DNA from: Pseudomonas fluorescens
GTDB lineage: Bacteria; Pseudomonadota; Gammaproteobacteria; Pseudomonadales; Pseudomonadaceae
DNA: 64,000 nucleotides
NCBI RefSeq assembly: GCF_902497775.2
Contig: NZ_OZ024668.1
Span: forward strand, 1,325,826-1,389,825
Reading direction: 5' to 3'
Shown: one piece after another, positions 16,391 to 25,295 of the stretch
Numbering within the stretch: position 1 is the first letter of the stretch
Layout of the letters: each line of letters begins with the position of its first letter
The notes under the pieces: model-generated
Seen by the model: only the letters and a program-made list of their open reading frames with translations
Database searches by the model: none
Told to the model about the DNA's origin: nothing
Translations under genes and position numbers: made by a program

Positions 16391-16828
16391 TTAGCCGGGC
16401 AAGCTCATGTGCAGCAACGGGAACGGCCGGCCTTCGCCATCCAGTGGGGAGCGGCCGGTTTGAACAAAGCCGTAATGCAGATAAAACCCCACCGCCTGGG
16501 GATTTTGCTCGTTTACGTCAACGCTCATCGTAGCGCGCGAACTGCGGGCGAAATCCAGTAGCGCCCGGCCAATGCCTTGCCCGCGCAGGTCTGGATCAAT
16601 GAAGAGCATTTCTACGTGGGTTTGATTGAGCCCAATAAAACCCAGCGGGCAGTCTTCAGTGTCTACCGTAACCCATAACTCAACAGCGGGTAGGTAGACG
16701 TCGCGCAGTTGCGGAAGCAACGCGTCTATGTCGGACGCTTGCAGGAAGTGGTGGGTAGCACGCACGGAGCGCAGCCAGATGTCGAGCAGTGGCGGGTAGT
16801 CGGCAGCGTTAGCCTGACGAATGATCAT
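16391..16828 (-). CDS. GNAT-family N-acetyltransferase (YjaB-like)
   Basis: 145-residue single-domain acetyltransferase. The acetyl-CoA motif A reads LFIDPDLRGQGIGRALLDFA (Q/RxxGxG/A), and the C-terminal motif B FYLHYGFVQTGRS is clear. MIIRQANAADYPPLLDIWLRSV is the usual opening, which sets the start at 16828 rather than the 15-codon extension to 16873. Length and sequence pattern resemble E. coli YjaB; the substrate is unknown. Confidence 0.87.
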   Translation of the reverse strand: MIIRQANAADYPPLLDIWLRSVRATHHFLQASDIDALLPQLRDVYLPAVELWVTVDTEDCPLGFIGLNQTHVEMLFIDPDLRGQGIGRALLDFARSSRATMSVDVNEQNPQAVGFYLHYGFVQTGRSPLDGEGRPFPLLHMSLPG

Positions 16829-17392
16829 GAAATCATCCTTGTACACTTGATAGCGGAGATGGAGGCACGCCAATGGTTAGCGACCGTATAAGTGTCGGCA
16901 TCTGTATGACCGCTTCGCGAGTTAACGCCTGGGCAGTGCACGGCAGGGGTAGCCGAAAAGGAGGGGCCGAGAAAATTACTGGGTGCTTTTCGATGTGTCA
17001 AGGAAAGTGGACGCTTGAGCGTGGCCGCCCCGCGCGGGGTTTTCATGCCTGCAGGGCAAGTAGAGATAGTAAATCTTGCAGATATTCCAAGTTGTTATAC
17101 GTGTGTTCATTATTTTTATTTCAACTTGGCTTTCCCCGTTTATAGGCTGATTGGAATACCAGGCCAGCCCCTGCCTTGCTGATGTCTGAAAGTATGTTAT
17201 GCTCGGAAAATAACCCCCGCCGCACACCTTTCCCCTACCTGCTTTTCTCCCCTAAATTGATGATCTACATCAGTTTTTCGCTCGTCTGCGCGCTCTATAT
17301 TGAATTTAAAGGAATGAACAACTCTCCCCGCCATGCTGAGAAGTTTCGGTGTGAAAGTTTATAAAACAATAAGGAATCGCCCGTTAGGTTGA
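16829..17392. other. AT-richer intergenic stretch before a LysR gene
   Basis: About 560 bp with no supportable gene. Visible elements are a CCCCGCGCGGGGTTTT hairpin near 17027-17042, an 8-bp inverted repeat CCAAGTTG / CAACTTGG at 17087-17094 and 17122-17129 around an AT-rich loop, and an ANR/FNR-like half match (TGAT-CTAC-ATCA, 17261-17272). An untranslated RNA or lost gene cannot be excluded. Confidence 0.55.
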
Positions 17393-18391
17393 GTGCTGTT
17401 ACGCATGGCGCTCGATCATCATCCGGTGTTACCCATGAAGTCGACCGTTGTCTCTGTTGCCCGCAAACTCAAACTCTATCAATTGGTGGTCTTCGACCAG
17501 GTGCTGCGCAGCGGCTCGCTGGTGGGCGCGGCCCAGGCGCTGAACCTGACCCAGCCGGCCGTGACCAAGATCATCCACGAAATGGAAGCCTTCCTCGGCG
17601 CCGCCCTGCTGGTGCGTGGCAACCGCGGGGTGCGTGCCACCGAGCTGGGCGGGGTGGTGGTGCGCCGCGCCCATGCCATGCTCACGGAACTGCGCAGCCT
17701 CACCGACGAGGTCAACGCCTACCACAGCGGCACCACCGGCCAGGTCATGGTCGGTTCCTTGACCTCGTCATCGGCCTTGCTGCTGCCGCATACCTTGCGC
17801 CTGCTCAAAGAGAGCGCGCCGGGGGTGCTGGTGACGGTGCGGGTCGGGCATATGGACCAGCTGTTCTCAAGCCTGTTGGCCGGCGAGCTGGATATTGTCG
17901 TCGGGCGCATCCCGGATGATTGGCGCCGGCATGAGTACGAGCCGCGGCTGAAGGTCGATGTATTGTGCGAGGAGGGGCTGTGCATCGTCGCTGGCGCTGA
18001 GCACCCGCTGCACGCCAGCGGCCGGCCGGTGAGCCTGGCCGAGCTGCATCCGTTCCCATGGATTTTGCCACCGCGCAGCGGCCTGCTGCGGCGCACTGTC
18101 GACCGCCTGTTCGAAGAGCTGGACCTGGGGCCGCCGGCCAACGTCATCGAGTCGATCGCGGCCCTGACCAACTACGAATTGATGCAGGACCAACAGACCG
18201 TCGGCTTCTTCCCCCTGCAAACCACCCAGCAGTTGGCCCAGGGCGGCAAGCTCAAGGCCTTCGACCTCGGCAAGCCGTTGAGCTTTGGCAGCATTGGCTG
18301 CTTCTACTCGGCCAATCGCAGCCTCGACCCGGCCAGCCGGCTGTTTCGCGAATGCCTGACCCTGGCCAACCAGCCCAACGCGGAAAATTAA
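17393..18391 (+). CDS. LysR-family transcriptional regulator
   Basis: 332-residue regulator with a winged helix at about residues 20-85 (LVGAAQALNLTQPAVTKIIHEMEAFLG) and a LysR substrate-binding domain (about 105-320). The TKIIHEMEAFLGAALLVRG pattern is that of the GbpR/PcaQ/CbbR-like branch. Start is uncertain: GTG 17393 has an AGG seven bases upstream, ATG 17405 or 17435 would shorten it by 4 or 14 residues. No obvious target operon is adjacent; the next gene is a chemoreceptor on the same strand. Confidence 0.85.
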   Translation: MLLRMALDHHPVLPMKSTVVSVARKLKLYQLVVFDQVLRSGSLVGAAQALNLTQPAVTKIIHEMEAFLGAALLVRGNRGVRATELGGVVVRRAHAMLTELRSLTDEVNAYHSGTTGQVMVGSLTSSSALLLPHTLRLLKESAPGVLVTVRVGHMDQLFSSLLAGELDIVVGRIPDDWRRHEYEPRLKVDVLCEEGLCIVAGAEHPLHASGRPVSLAELHPFPWILPPRSGLLRRTVDRLFEELDLGPPANVIESIAALTNYELMQDQQTVGFFPLQTTQQLAQGGKLKAFDLGKPLSFGSIGCFYSANRSLDPASRLFRECLTLANQPNAEN

Positions 18392-18510
18392 CCAGGTATT
18401 CCATATCGCTATAGCTGCAGCCGCTCTATTCATGAGGTATGGCCAATTGCCACACCTACAATGCGGGTTCTTATACCCGATTGATCTCGCAATAACGGAT
18501 ACCCAGCGCA

Positions 18511-20076
18511 ATGAGAAGCAATCTGCCGGTCACCCAGCAGGAAGTCATCTTCCAGAACGAACAGCGGCTGATTTCTGCCACCGACCTGCACGGCAACCTG
18601 ACCTACTGCAACGATGAGCTGGTGGCCATCAGTGGCTTCAGCCGTGAGGAGCTGATTGGCAGCCCGCACAATATCGTTCGCCACCCGGACATGCCGGAGG
18701 CGGTGTTTGCCCACATGTGGTCGTACCTCAAGGACGGCAAGAGCTGGATGGGCATCGTCAAGAACCGTTGCCGCAATGGCGATCACTATTGGGTCAGCGC
18801 CTACGTCACGCCGATCCTCGAAGGCACTGCGGTGGTGGGCTACGAGTCGGTGCGGGTCAAGCCGCAGCGCGCCGATATCGAGCGCGCCGCAGCGCTCTAC
18901 GAGCGCATTCGCACGGGCAAGAAGAGCTGGAGTTTCAAGCTCCTGGCAAAGGCCGTGAAAGAGCAGGCGCTGGCGCCGGTGGCGCTTGGCGTGCCCTGCC
19001 TTGCGGCCGTGTGGTACCTGGATAGCTGGGCGGCGCTGGCCGTATTGACCTGCGGTTTTGTCGGCATGCAGGTGGCTGCGCACTGGAACCTGCAGCGCAA
19101 GTTCGCCCTGGCCCGGCGTGCCACCGCCGACAGTTTCGACAGCGAACTGATCGCCCGCACCTACACCGACGAGCACGGCGCCGTGGCGCAGTTGATGATG
19201 TCGCTGATCAGCGAACAGGCCAAGGTGCGCACCGCCCTCAGCCGTTCCGGCGACTATGCGCAGAAGACCGAAACCATGGCCGGCGAGAGTGGCAAGCTGG
19301 CCCAGGCTTCCGAGTCGTCGTTGCAGCGCCAGCGCGACGAGACCGACATGGCCGCCACCGCCATGACCGAGATGGCGGCATCGATCGCTGAGGTGTCGAC
19401 CCACATCCACGACACCGCCCGCGAAGCCGACGACGTCAACCAGCTGACCCGGGTTGGCTCCGAAGAAGCCGGCAAGACCCGTCTGGTGATCGAGAAACTG
19501 CAGGACACGGTGAACCAGATCAGCCAGTCGGTGGAGAACTTCGCCGACGAAACCCAGTCGATCCAGATCGCCTCGAACATGATTCGCCAGATCGCCGACC
19601 AGACCAACCTGCTGGCGCTCAACGCCGCCATTGAAGCGGCGCGGGCCGGCGAGCAGGGGCGTGGCTTTGCCGTGGTCGCCGATGAAGTGCGGGCCTTGGC
19701 GTTCAAGACCCAGGAGTCGACCGAAACCATCCAGACCATCATCCAGTCGCTGCACAGCGCCGCCAACCAGGCGGTGGATATCGCCCGCCAGGGCAGTGAC
19801 GAGGCTCATGCTGGCGTCGATCAGGTGATTGCCACCCAGAATGCCCTGGAAGGCATCGGCGTGGCGGTCGAGCATATCCACCAGATGACCGAGCAGATGG
19901 CCGCCGCCTCCGAGCAGCAGGCCCATGTCGCCGAGGACATCAGCCGGCAGATCACTACCATCGCCCAGGTGTCCGAACAGAACGTCGACATTGCCGCCAG
20001 CTCCGCCACCATTGGTCGTGAGCTTGAACATACGGCGCATGAGATGTACGCGCTGGTGGACCGGTTCAACCGCTAG
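18511..20076 (+). CDS. aer: Aer-type energy-taxis chemoreceptor (PAS-MCP), copy 1
   Basis: 521-residue receptor without a periplasmic domain. An N-terminal PAS domain of the FAD-binding Aer type covers about residues 10-115, with the Aer hallmarks [13 protein letters not shown] and [19 protein letters not shown] hydrophobic stretch at about 155-195 anchors it to the membrane, followed by the MCP signalling domain with the highly conserved tip [20 protein letters not shown] (about 361-380). It probably senses redox state or oxygen via FAD and signals to CheA. A GGDEF-EAL gene follows after 9 bp, so the two are probably co-transcribed, as described for the Aer-1 locus of P. putida. A near-identical layout occurs at 38515. 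Confidence 0.92.
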   Translation: MRSNLPVTQQEVIFQNEQRLISATDLHGNLTYCNDELVAISGFSREELIGSPHNIVRHPDMPEAVFAHMWSYLKDGKSWMGIVKNRCRNGDHYWVSAYVTPILEGTAVVGYESVRVKPQRADIERAAALYERIRTGKKSWSFKLLAKAVKEQALAPVALGVPCLAAVWYLDSWAALAVLTCGFVGMQVAAHWNLQRKFALARRATADSFDSELIARTYTDEHGAVAQLMMSLISEQAKVRTALSRSGDYAQKTETMAGESGKLAQASESSLQRQRDETDMAATAMTEMAASIAEVSTHIHDTAREADDVNQLTRVGSEEAGKTRLVIEKLQDTVNQISQSVENFADETQSIQIASNMIRQIADQTNLLALNAAIEAARAGEQGRGFAVVADEVRALAFKTQESTETIQTIIQSLHSAANQAVDIARQGSDEAHAGVDQVIATQNALEGIGVAVEHIHQMTEQMAAASEQQAHVAEDISRQITTIAQVSEQNVDIAASSATIGRELEHTAHEMYALVDRFNR

Positions 20077-20085
20077 GCCGCGATC

Positions 20086-21843
20086 ATGACCCGAGAGGAT
20101 TTCGACAAGCTCGCGGCCAACGCCGAGCGCGAGCTGACCAGCATTCCCTACGCGATTTTCGAGGCCGCCGCCGATGCCATTATCATCACCGATGAGTGGG
20201 GGCGGGTGCAGGCGATCAATGCTGCGGCGCAGAAGCTGTTCGGCTACAGCTTCGGCGAACTGGCCGGGGCCAACATTGCCCGGTTGATGCCCCGGGCCTA
20301 CGCCGAGCGCCATGATCAGTGCCTGGCGTCCTACCGTGCTGGCGGCGGGCGCAAGCTCAATGGCCTGGTGCGCGAGCTGCTGGGCAAGCGCAAGGACGGC
20401 TCGCTGTTCGACTTGCACGTGAGTGTCGGCGAACTGTTGCTGGGCGGCCGGCAATTGCTGATCGGGGTTTGCTACGACATCAGTGAGCAGTTGCAGATGC
20501 ACCGGCGCATCAACCACCTGGCCAGCCACGACACCCTGACCCATTGCATGAACCGCAGCGCCCTGCATGAGCGTCTGCAACAGGAGATCGCCCTGGCAGT
20601 GGCGCACGGACAGCAACTGGTGCTGGTGTTCATCGACCTCGATGGCTTGAAGATCATCAATGACAACCACGGCCACTACGTTGGCGACCGGGTGCTGGTC
20701 GGCGTCGCCGAGCGCATTCGCCAGTGCCTGGCCGGCGCGGGCCTGTTGGCCCGGGTCGGTGGTGACGAGTTTGTCGTAGTGGTGCGCCAGGCGTTTGCCG
20801 AGCAGGGCGGCATGAGCCTGGCCACGCGCCTGTTCGACTGCCTGCGAGCGCCGCTGCGGATCGACGGCATGGCCCTGACCGTGCGCGCAAGCCTGGGGGT
20901 CAGTACCTGCGCCAACTGCCCCGAGGGCGTAACGCCTGCGCCCGACCAACTGATCATCGATGCCGACTTTGCCATGTACCAGGCCAAGAAGGCCGGCGGT
21001 AATCGCATTGCCTGTTTCAACCCGGCCATGCGCGTCACTCAGCATCGCGAACAGCAGCGTCTGGAGCGCTTGCGCCAGGCCATTGACGCTCAGCAACTGG
21101 AGCTGCATTACCAGCCGCAATTCGAACTGGCCGACCCGCAGCGGATCACTGGCCTTGAGGCCCTGCTGCGCTGGAACGACGGGGTTTACGGCCCGGTGTC
21201 GCCCGAGGTGTTCATCCCCTTGGCTGAGCAGAACGGGCTGATGTCGGCGCTCAATGATTGGGTGGTCACCCGTGCCTGCGCCGACAATCGCGCGTTGATC
21301 GAGGCCGGCCTGCTGGACGTGCCGGTGGCGGTGAACATGAGCGGCTATTCGTTCATGCAGTGTGACTTTGTCGCCAGGCTCACGGCTGCCCTTGAGCGCA
21401 GCGGCTTGGCGGCCAACCGCCTGGAAATCGAAGTGACCGAGACCGCTGCGCTCAAGGATATCGAGCAGGCGCGGCAGAATATCCTGCTGTTGCAGGGCAT
21501 GGGCGTGCGCGTGTCGATTGACGATTTCGGTACCGGCTATTCATCGCCCAGCACCTTGCGGGCCTTGCCGTTCGAGAAGCTCAAGATTGACCGGGTGTTC
21601 GTCAATGAGGTCCAGGGCAACCCGATCGACCAGGCCATTGTCAAAGGCTACCTGATGCTGGCCGAAAGTCTGGGCATCCAGGTGGTGGCCGAGGGTATCG
21701 AAACCCGTGAGCAGCTGGATTACCTCAAGGCCCAGGGATGCAGCCTCGGTCAGGGCTTCTGGTTCTGCCGGCCGTTGCCGATGGATCGCTTGCTGCAGTT
21801 CGTCATGGGCCGTGAGCGTGCCGGGCGTCGGTTGGTGCGCTAG
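20086..21843 (+). CDS. PAS-GGDEF-EAL c-di-GMP turnover protein, copy 1
   Basis: 585-residue soluble protein. PAS domain at about 25-140, GGDEF domain at about 160-310 with an intact active-site motif GGDEF (ARVGGDEFVVVV), EAL domain at about 325-575 with EALLRW, EVTETAALKD, DDFGTGYSS and VAEGIETREQ. Both catalytic halves look competent, so it could make and degrade c-di-GMP. Position directly after the Aer gene matches the P. putida Aer-1/PP2258-type pair, where the enzyme influences motility. There is no strong ribosome site before the ATG, consistent with coupling to the upstream gene. Confidence 0.9.
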   Translation: MTREDFDKLAANAERELTSIPYAIFEAAADAIIITDEWGRVQAINAAAQKLFGYSFGELAGANIARLMPRAYAERHDQCLASYRAGGGRKLNGLVRELLGKRKDGSLFDLHVSVGELLLGGRQLLIGVCYDISEQLQMHRRINHLASHDTLTHCMNRSALHERLQQEIALAVAHGQQLVLVFIDLDGLKIINDNHGHYVGDRVLVGVAERIRQCLAGAGLLARVGGDEFVVVVRQAFAEQGGMSLATRLFDCLRAPLRIDGMALTVRASLGVSTCANCPEGVTPAPDQLIIDADFAMYQAKKAGGNRIACFNPAMRVTQHREQQRLERLRQAIDAQQLELHYQPQFELADPQRITGLEALLRWNDGVYGPVSPEVFIPLAEQNGLMSALNDWVVTRACADNRALIEAGLLDVPVAVNMSGYSFMQCDFVARLTAALERSGLAANRLEIEVTETAALKDIEQARQNILLLQGMGVRVSIDDFGTGYSSPSTLRALPFEKLKIDRVFVNEVQGNPIDQAIVKGYLMLAESLGIQVVAEGIETREQLDYLKAQGCSLGQGFWFCRPLPMDRLLQFVMGRERAGRRLVR

Positions 21844-21920
21844 CGCCGGCAAGGCTTGCCTACACTTAGTGGTCGCCTGTGCAATGGATGCATGGGGTAA
21901 TGTCATGGAGATCAGTGGCA

Positions 21921-22535
21921 ATGAATCCGCCCGGAAAAGGACTTCCCGAGACCTTCCTGCAAGCCGCCGCCCTGCGTGAGCACGACCGCTATCCCGACGA
22001 CATGGACTGGCAGGCGCTGGTCCATGCCTTTTTCCCCGACAGCGTGGTCGGCATGGCCCAATCGTTGTCGAACATCACCGCAGCCTTCTACGGCCTGATG
22101 CTTGAGCAAGCGGGGGAAATGTTCGGCCGTGAGCACATCAATCGCCTGTCCGAGCGCATGTTCTATCGCCTGGGCCGGCGCATGGCGGCGCAGTATCTGG
22201 CCAGCAAGGTGCTGCTCGAGCGCGATGCCCGTGGCCTGGGCCGGCTGGTGGCCGCGGCGATTTTCACCTCCAGCCCGGAGTATCGACTGGAAGTGTTCGA
22301 ATTCAGCCCAGCCCAGGTGCGCTTGCGCATCAAAGGCGCCGACCGCTACCACCGCATCGCCCGGGAACTGGGGTTCGAGGATGCGCTGCGGTGGCCGGTG
22401 CTACGCGAGTTTTTTCGCGGCCAGGGTGATGGGCTGGGGGTTACCGATCACTATCTGCTGACCATGGACCTGATCAGCCTGGATGACGACAGCCGCTGCC
22501 ACTACCGGCTGGATATCGTCAGGCGCCAGCTGTAG
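21921..22535 (+). CDS. Unknown 204-residue protein
   Basis: I do not recognise it. No signal peptide or membrane segment; mixed helical N-terminal half (about residues 25-115, with MAQSLSNITAAFYGLMLEQAG) and a beta-rich C-terminal half ending in an alternating strand (YRLDIVRRQL). It may be a small ligand-binding or adaptor fold. It lies 77 bp after the GGDEF-EAL gene on the same strand and could belong to that operon. The start at 21921 (MNPPGKGLPETF) is chosen because the preceding in-frame ATG at 21879 lies in unlikely sequence. It converges on arsH with a one-base gap. Confidence 0.7.
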   Translation: MNPPGKGLPETFLQAAALREHDRYPDDMDWQALVHAFFPDSVVGMAQSLSNITAAFYGLMLEQAGEMFGREHINRLSERMFYRLGRRMAAQYLASKVLLERDARGLGRLVAAAIFTSSPEYRLEVFEFSPAQVRLRIKGADRYHRIARELGFEDALRWPVLREFFRGQGDGLGVTDHYLLTMDLISLDDDSRCHYRLDIVRRQL

Positions 22536-22536
22536 C

Positions 22537-23229
22537 TCAGATCGAGCGCTGGCCGACACGCTTGGACAAGGCCTCGGCCGACTCCTTGCGCTCGGAGTAG
22601 CGGTCCACCAGGTGCTCGCTGCGCCCGCGCAGCAGCAGGGTGAACTTGACCAACTCCTCCATGACGTCGACCACGCGGTCGTAATAGGCCGATGGTTTCA
22701 TCCGGTCGTTGCCGTCGAACTCCAGCCAGGCCTTGGGCACCGAGGACTGGTTGGGGATGGTGAACATGCGCATCCAGCGCCCCAGTACCCGCAGCTGGTT
22801 GACCACGTTGAACGACTGCGAACCGCCGCACACCTGCATCACCGCCAAGGTCTTGCCCTGGGTCGGACGCACCGCGCCCATGGCCAGTGGCACCCAGTCG
22901 ATCTGCGCCTTGAACACCGCCGACATGGCGCCGTGACGCTCGGGCGAGCACCACACCTGGCCTTCGGACCACTGCATGAGTTCACGCAGTTCCGCCACTT
23001 TGGGATGATCGTCTGGCGCGTCATCGGGCAGGGGCAGGCCGCTTGGGTTGAAAACCCTTGTTTCGGCGCCGAAGTGCTCAAGCAGGCGCGCGGCTTCCTC
23101 GGTCAGCAGGCGGCTGAACGAGCGTTCGCGGGTCGAGCCGTAAAGCAGCAGGATACGCGGCTTGTGCTCGTCATGGCTGGCGTTGGCCGGGATCAGGTCG
23201 AGGTCGAGATTGGGCAGTTGGTCGTTCAT
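22537..23229 (-). CDS. arsH: ArsH, NADPH-dependent FMN oxidoreductase
   Basis: Flavoprotein of arsenic resistance that oxidises trivalent organoarsenicals. 230 residues; flavodoxin-like fold with the FMN phosphate loop [15 protein letters not shown] (about 27-41), and the ArsH motif [20 protein letters not shown]. It is the last gene of an arsR-arsC-arsH operon, 12 bp after arsC. Confidence 0.94.
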   Translation of the reverse strand: MNDQLPNLDLDLIPANASHDEHKPRILLLYGSTRERSFSRLLTEEAARLLEHFGAETRVFNPSGLPLPDDAPDDHPKVAELRELMQWSEGQVWCSPERHGAMSAVFKAQIDWVPLAMGAVRPTQGKTLAVMQVCGGSQSFNVVNQLRVLGRWMRMFTIPNQSSVPKAWLEFDGNDRMKPSAYYDRVVDVMEELVKFTLLLRGRSEHLVDRYSERKESAEALSKRVGQRSI

Positions 23230-23241
23230 GGAAGCGTCCTT

Positions 23242-23712
23242 TTACAGGGTGCCGATGCGGTCGATTTCAGCCTGCAGCTGGTCGCGGCTCAGGCGCTCGA
23301 AGGGCAGGGCGAGGAAGGTTTTGCAGCGCAGTTCGATACGCGCCAGGGTGGCGTCGAAGGCGGCATCGAGCAGAGTGTCGGTGCCGTGGATTTCGGACGG
23401 ATCCGCCAGGCCCCAGTGGGTCTTCAGCGCCGGGCCGAAGTACAGCGGGCAGGCTTCGCCGGCGGCGTTGTCGCAGACGGTGATGACGATATCCGGCGGG
23501 TTGCCGGCAAAGGCCTCGTTGCCCTTGCTGCTCAGACCGGCGGTGGGTATGCCGGCGCGATGCAGGGTCGACAGGCTGCGAGGATGCACCTGGCCCTTGG
23601 GAAAACTGCCGGCACTGACTGCTTCGAAGCCGGCCGGCGCCAGGTGGTTGAACAGCGCTTCGCAAAGAATGCTGCGGCAGCTGTTGGCAGTGCACATGAA
23701 CAGGACGCGCAT
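23242..23712 (-). CDS. arsC: ArsC, thioredoxin-coupled arsenate reductase
   Basis: Low-molecular-weight-phosphatase-type arsenate reductase, 156 residues. The P-loop is Cys7-TANS-Cys12-Arg13, and the redox relay Cys80 and Cys88 (TVCDNAAGEACPL) identifies the thioredoxin-linked class. It converts arsenate to arsenite, which then needs export. It starts 11 bp after arsR with no pump gene between them. Confidence 0.94.
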   Translation of the reverse strand: MRVLFMCTANSCRSILCEALFNHLAPAGFEAVSAGSFPKGQVHPRSLSTLHRAGIPTAGLSSKGNEAFAGNPPDIVITVCDNAAGEACPLYFGPALKTHWGLADPSEIHGTDTLLDAAFDATLARIELRCKTFLALPFERLSRDQLQAEIDRIGTL

Positions 23713-23723
23713 GGTGAGATTCC

Positions 23724-24068
23724 TCAGCAGCAGGCAGTGCGGGCAGGGCGATCACCCATGCCGTCGAGGCGGGTGCTGTCGGCGCTGAGCCACTGGCCGT
23801 TGGCCTCAAGGGTCAACTGCAGCACCTGGTTGACCCAGGCCGGCAGTTGCGGGTTGAGCCGGTAATACACCCACTGGCCCTGGCGGCGGTCGAGCAACAG
23901 GCCGCAGGTGCGCAGTTGCGCCAGGTGGCGGGAGATCTTTGGCTGGCTGTCGTCGAGCGCGCACATCAGCTCGCACACGCACAGCTCGCCTTCGCGGGCG
24001 ATCAGCAGCGTGGCGCGGGCGCGGGTTTCGTCGGCGAGGCACTTGAACAGGGCGGCGGGGGTCAGCAT
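23724..24068 (-). CDS. arsR: ArsR, arsenic-responsive repressor
   Basis: 114-residue ArsR/SmtB regulator. Winged helix with the As(III) thiolate site in ELCVCEL (Cys30, Cys32) inside the DNA-recognition helix region, and SQPKISRHLAQL as recognition helix. A terminal Cys pair (TACC) may add ligands. The start at 24068 (MLTPAALFKCLADETR) is the family start; a 20-codon extension runs through the operator palindrome and is rejected. It heads the arsR-arsC-arsH operon. Confidence 0.93.
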   Translation of the reverse strand: MLTPAALFKCLADETRARATLLIAREGELCVCELMCALDDSQPKISRHLAQLRTCGLLLDRRQGQWVYYRLNPQLPAWVNQVLQLTLEANGQWLSADSTRLDGMGDRPARTACC

Positions 24069-24080
24069 CGAATCGACCTT

Positions 24081-24122
24081 TATACATATGGAGATTCGAA
24101 TATACGAATTTCCATATGTATA
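24081..24122. promoter_or_regulatory. Predicted ArsR operator
   Basis: Inverted repeat of 18-bp arms (24081-24098 and 24105-24122) with one mismatch and a 6-nt centre AATATA, rich in CATATG and ATTCG. It sits 12 bp upstream of the arsR start, where an autorepressor site is expected. The divergent DUF1176 gene begins about 100 bp away. Confidence 0.78.
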
Positions 24123-24218
24123 TGGCAAGTCCGATCTACCGGCCGGTCAATGCCGTGGGAGCAGAACTTCAACAGCCCAAGGGATAGAATGCGTCGCTCA
24201 CCTGAAACGGAATTCATC

Positions 24219-25256
24219 ATGACCGCACCGCTGCATGCCGCCTTTCTCTCCCTGCTGGCCTTGCCCGCTGTTACCCAGGCGACGGCAATCGAGCCGGTAC
24301 CGTTGTACAAACACCTCAAGGACTGGGTAGTGGGTTGTGACAATACCCGCCAATGCACGGCCGTGGCCGCCGACGAAAATGCCGATATGCCGTTGGGCAT
24401 ACAAATCGTGCGCGCGGCAGGCATCGATGGGCAATTGCAGGTGCTGATCTTCAGCCAGAGTTCGCTTGCGGCGCCGTTGCAACTCGATGGCAAGCCGCTG
24501 GTGCTCGCGAGCGATGCGCAGGAGAGTGGTGTAGTGTTCTGGCGCGCCAGCGGCGAGCAGGCCATGGCTCTGCTCAAAGCCTTGCGCAATGGCGCACGCC
24601 TGACTTCACAGAGCAACGATGGCGAGCTGGGTAGTTCGCTCAATGGCCTGAGTGCCTCGTTGTTGCTGATCGATTCGGTGCAGGGACGGGTAGGGCATCG
24701 CAGTGCATTCGTGCGTACAGGTGACGCGCCGGACAGCGCTGTGCCGCCGGCGCCAGCGTTGCCCAAGCTGGCGCCATTTGTACGCCCCGAGCCTATGGGT
24801 GAAGCAGAGGCCCGGCGCATTAGCGAGGTGGTCATGACTGCCACTGCGGATGATTGGCGCGACCCAGGCGCTGACTGGAGGCCGGACGGCGCCCAGGCCT
24901 ACGCCTTGAGCCGTGAAACCGCACTGGTCAGTTTTCGTTTCGGTTGCGGTGCCTACAACTGCGAGTATGCGCTTTACACCACCTCGCGGGCGCATCCTGA
25001 GCAGGCAAAGGCGCTGCAGCTGGAGACGATTGCGGTGCAGGAGCAGTGGGGGGATTTTGGTGGCTCGGTAGGGTATGACCCCGACACCGGGGTGCTCAGC
25101 AGTTTCGTCCTGGGCCGGGGGATAGGCGACTGTGGCGCTGCGCAGAGTTGGCGCTTCGATGGTCAGCGCATGCAACTGCGCTCGCTGGCGCGCTTGGGCA
25201 GTTGCACCGGCACCTGGTCGGAACAATGGCCAGTGCTGTGGCGAACGCAGGATTGA
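24219..25256 (+). CDS. DUF1176-family secreted protein
   Basis: 345-residue exported protein with a signal peptide ending near ATA at residues 20-22. The mature part begins with the family-typical LYKHLKDWVVGCDNTRQCTAVA, with a Cys pair likely disulfide-bonded; further Cys pairs occur in RFGCGAYNCEYALY and in the C-terminal GDCGAAQSW and LGSCTGTW steps. Role unknown in the family. The start at 24219 is just ahead of the signal peptide. It is divergent from arsR. Confidence 0.83.
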   Translation: MTAPLHAAFLSLLALPAVTQATAIEPVPLYKHLKDWVVGCDNTRQCTAVAADENADMPLGIQIVRAAGIDGQLQVLIFSQSSLAAPLQLDGKPLVLASDAQESGVVFWRASGEQAMALLKALRNGARLTSQSNDGELGSSLNGLSASLLLIDSVQGRVGHRSAFVRTGDAPDSAVPPAPALPKLAPFVRPEPMGEAEARRISEVVMTATADDWRDPGADWRPDGAQAYALSRETALVSFRFGCGAYNCEYALYTTSRAHPEQAKALQLETIAVQEQWGDFGGSVGYDPDTGVLSSFVLGRGIGDCGAAQSWRFDGQRMQLRSLARLGSCTGTWSEQWPVLWRTQD

Positions 25257-25295
25257 CCCTGGGGCTGTGGGATTTGTGTCGCCTGATAATCTGGA

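Noticed and set aside
17260..17273. ANR/FNR site controlling the LysR gene
   Set aside because: Only the inner TGAT-N4-ATCA matches; outer bases deviate from TTGAT-N4-ATCAA, so it is not listed as a regulatory feature.
18430..21120. 896-codon open frame antisense to the Aer and GGDEF-EAL genes
   Set aside because: High-GC shadow: it covers two recognisable genes on the other strand and has a His/Gln/Arg-rich composition without any domain.
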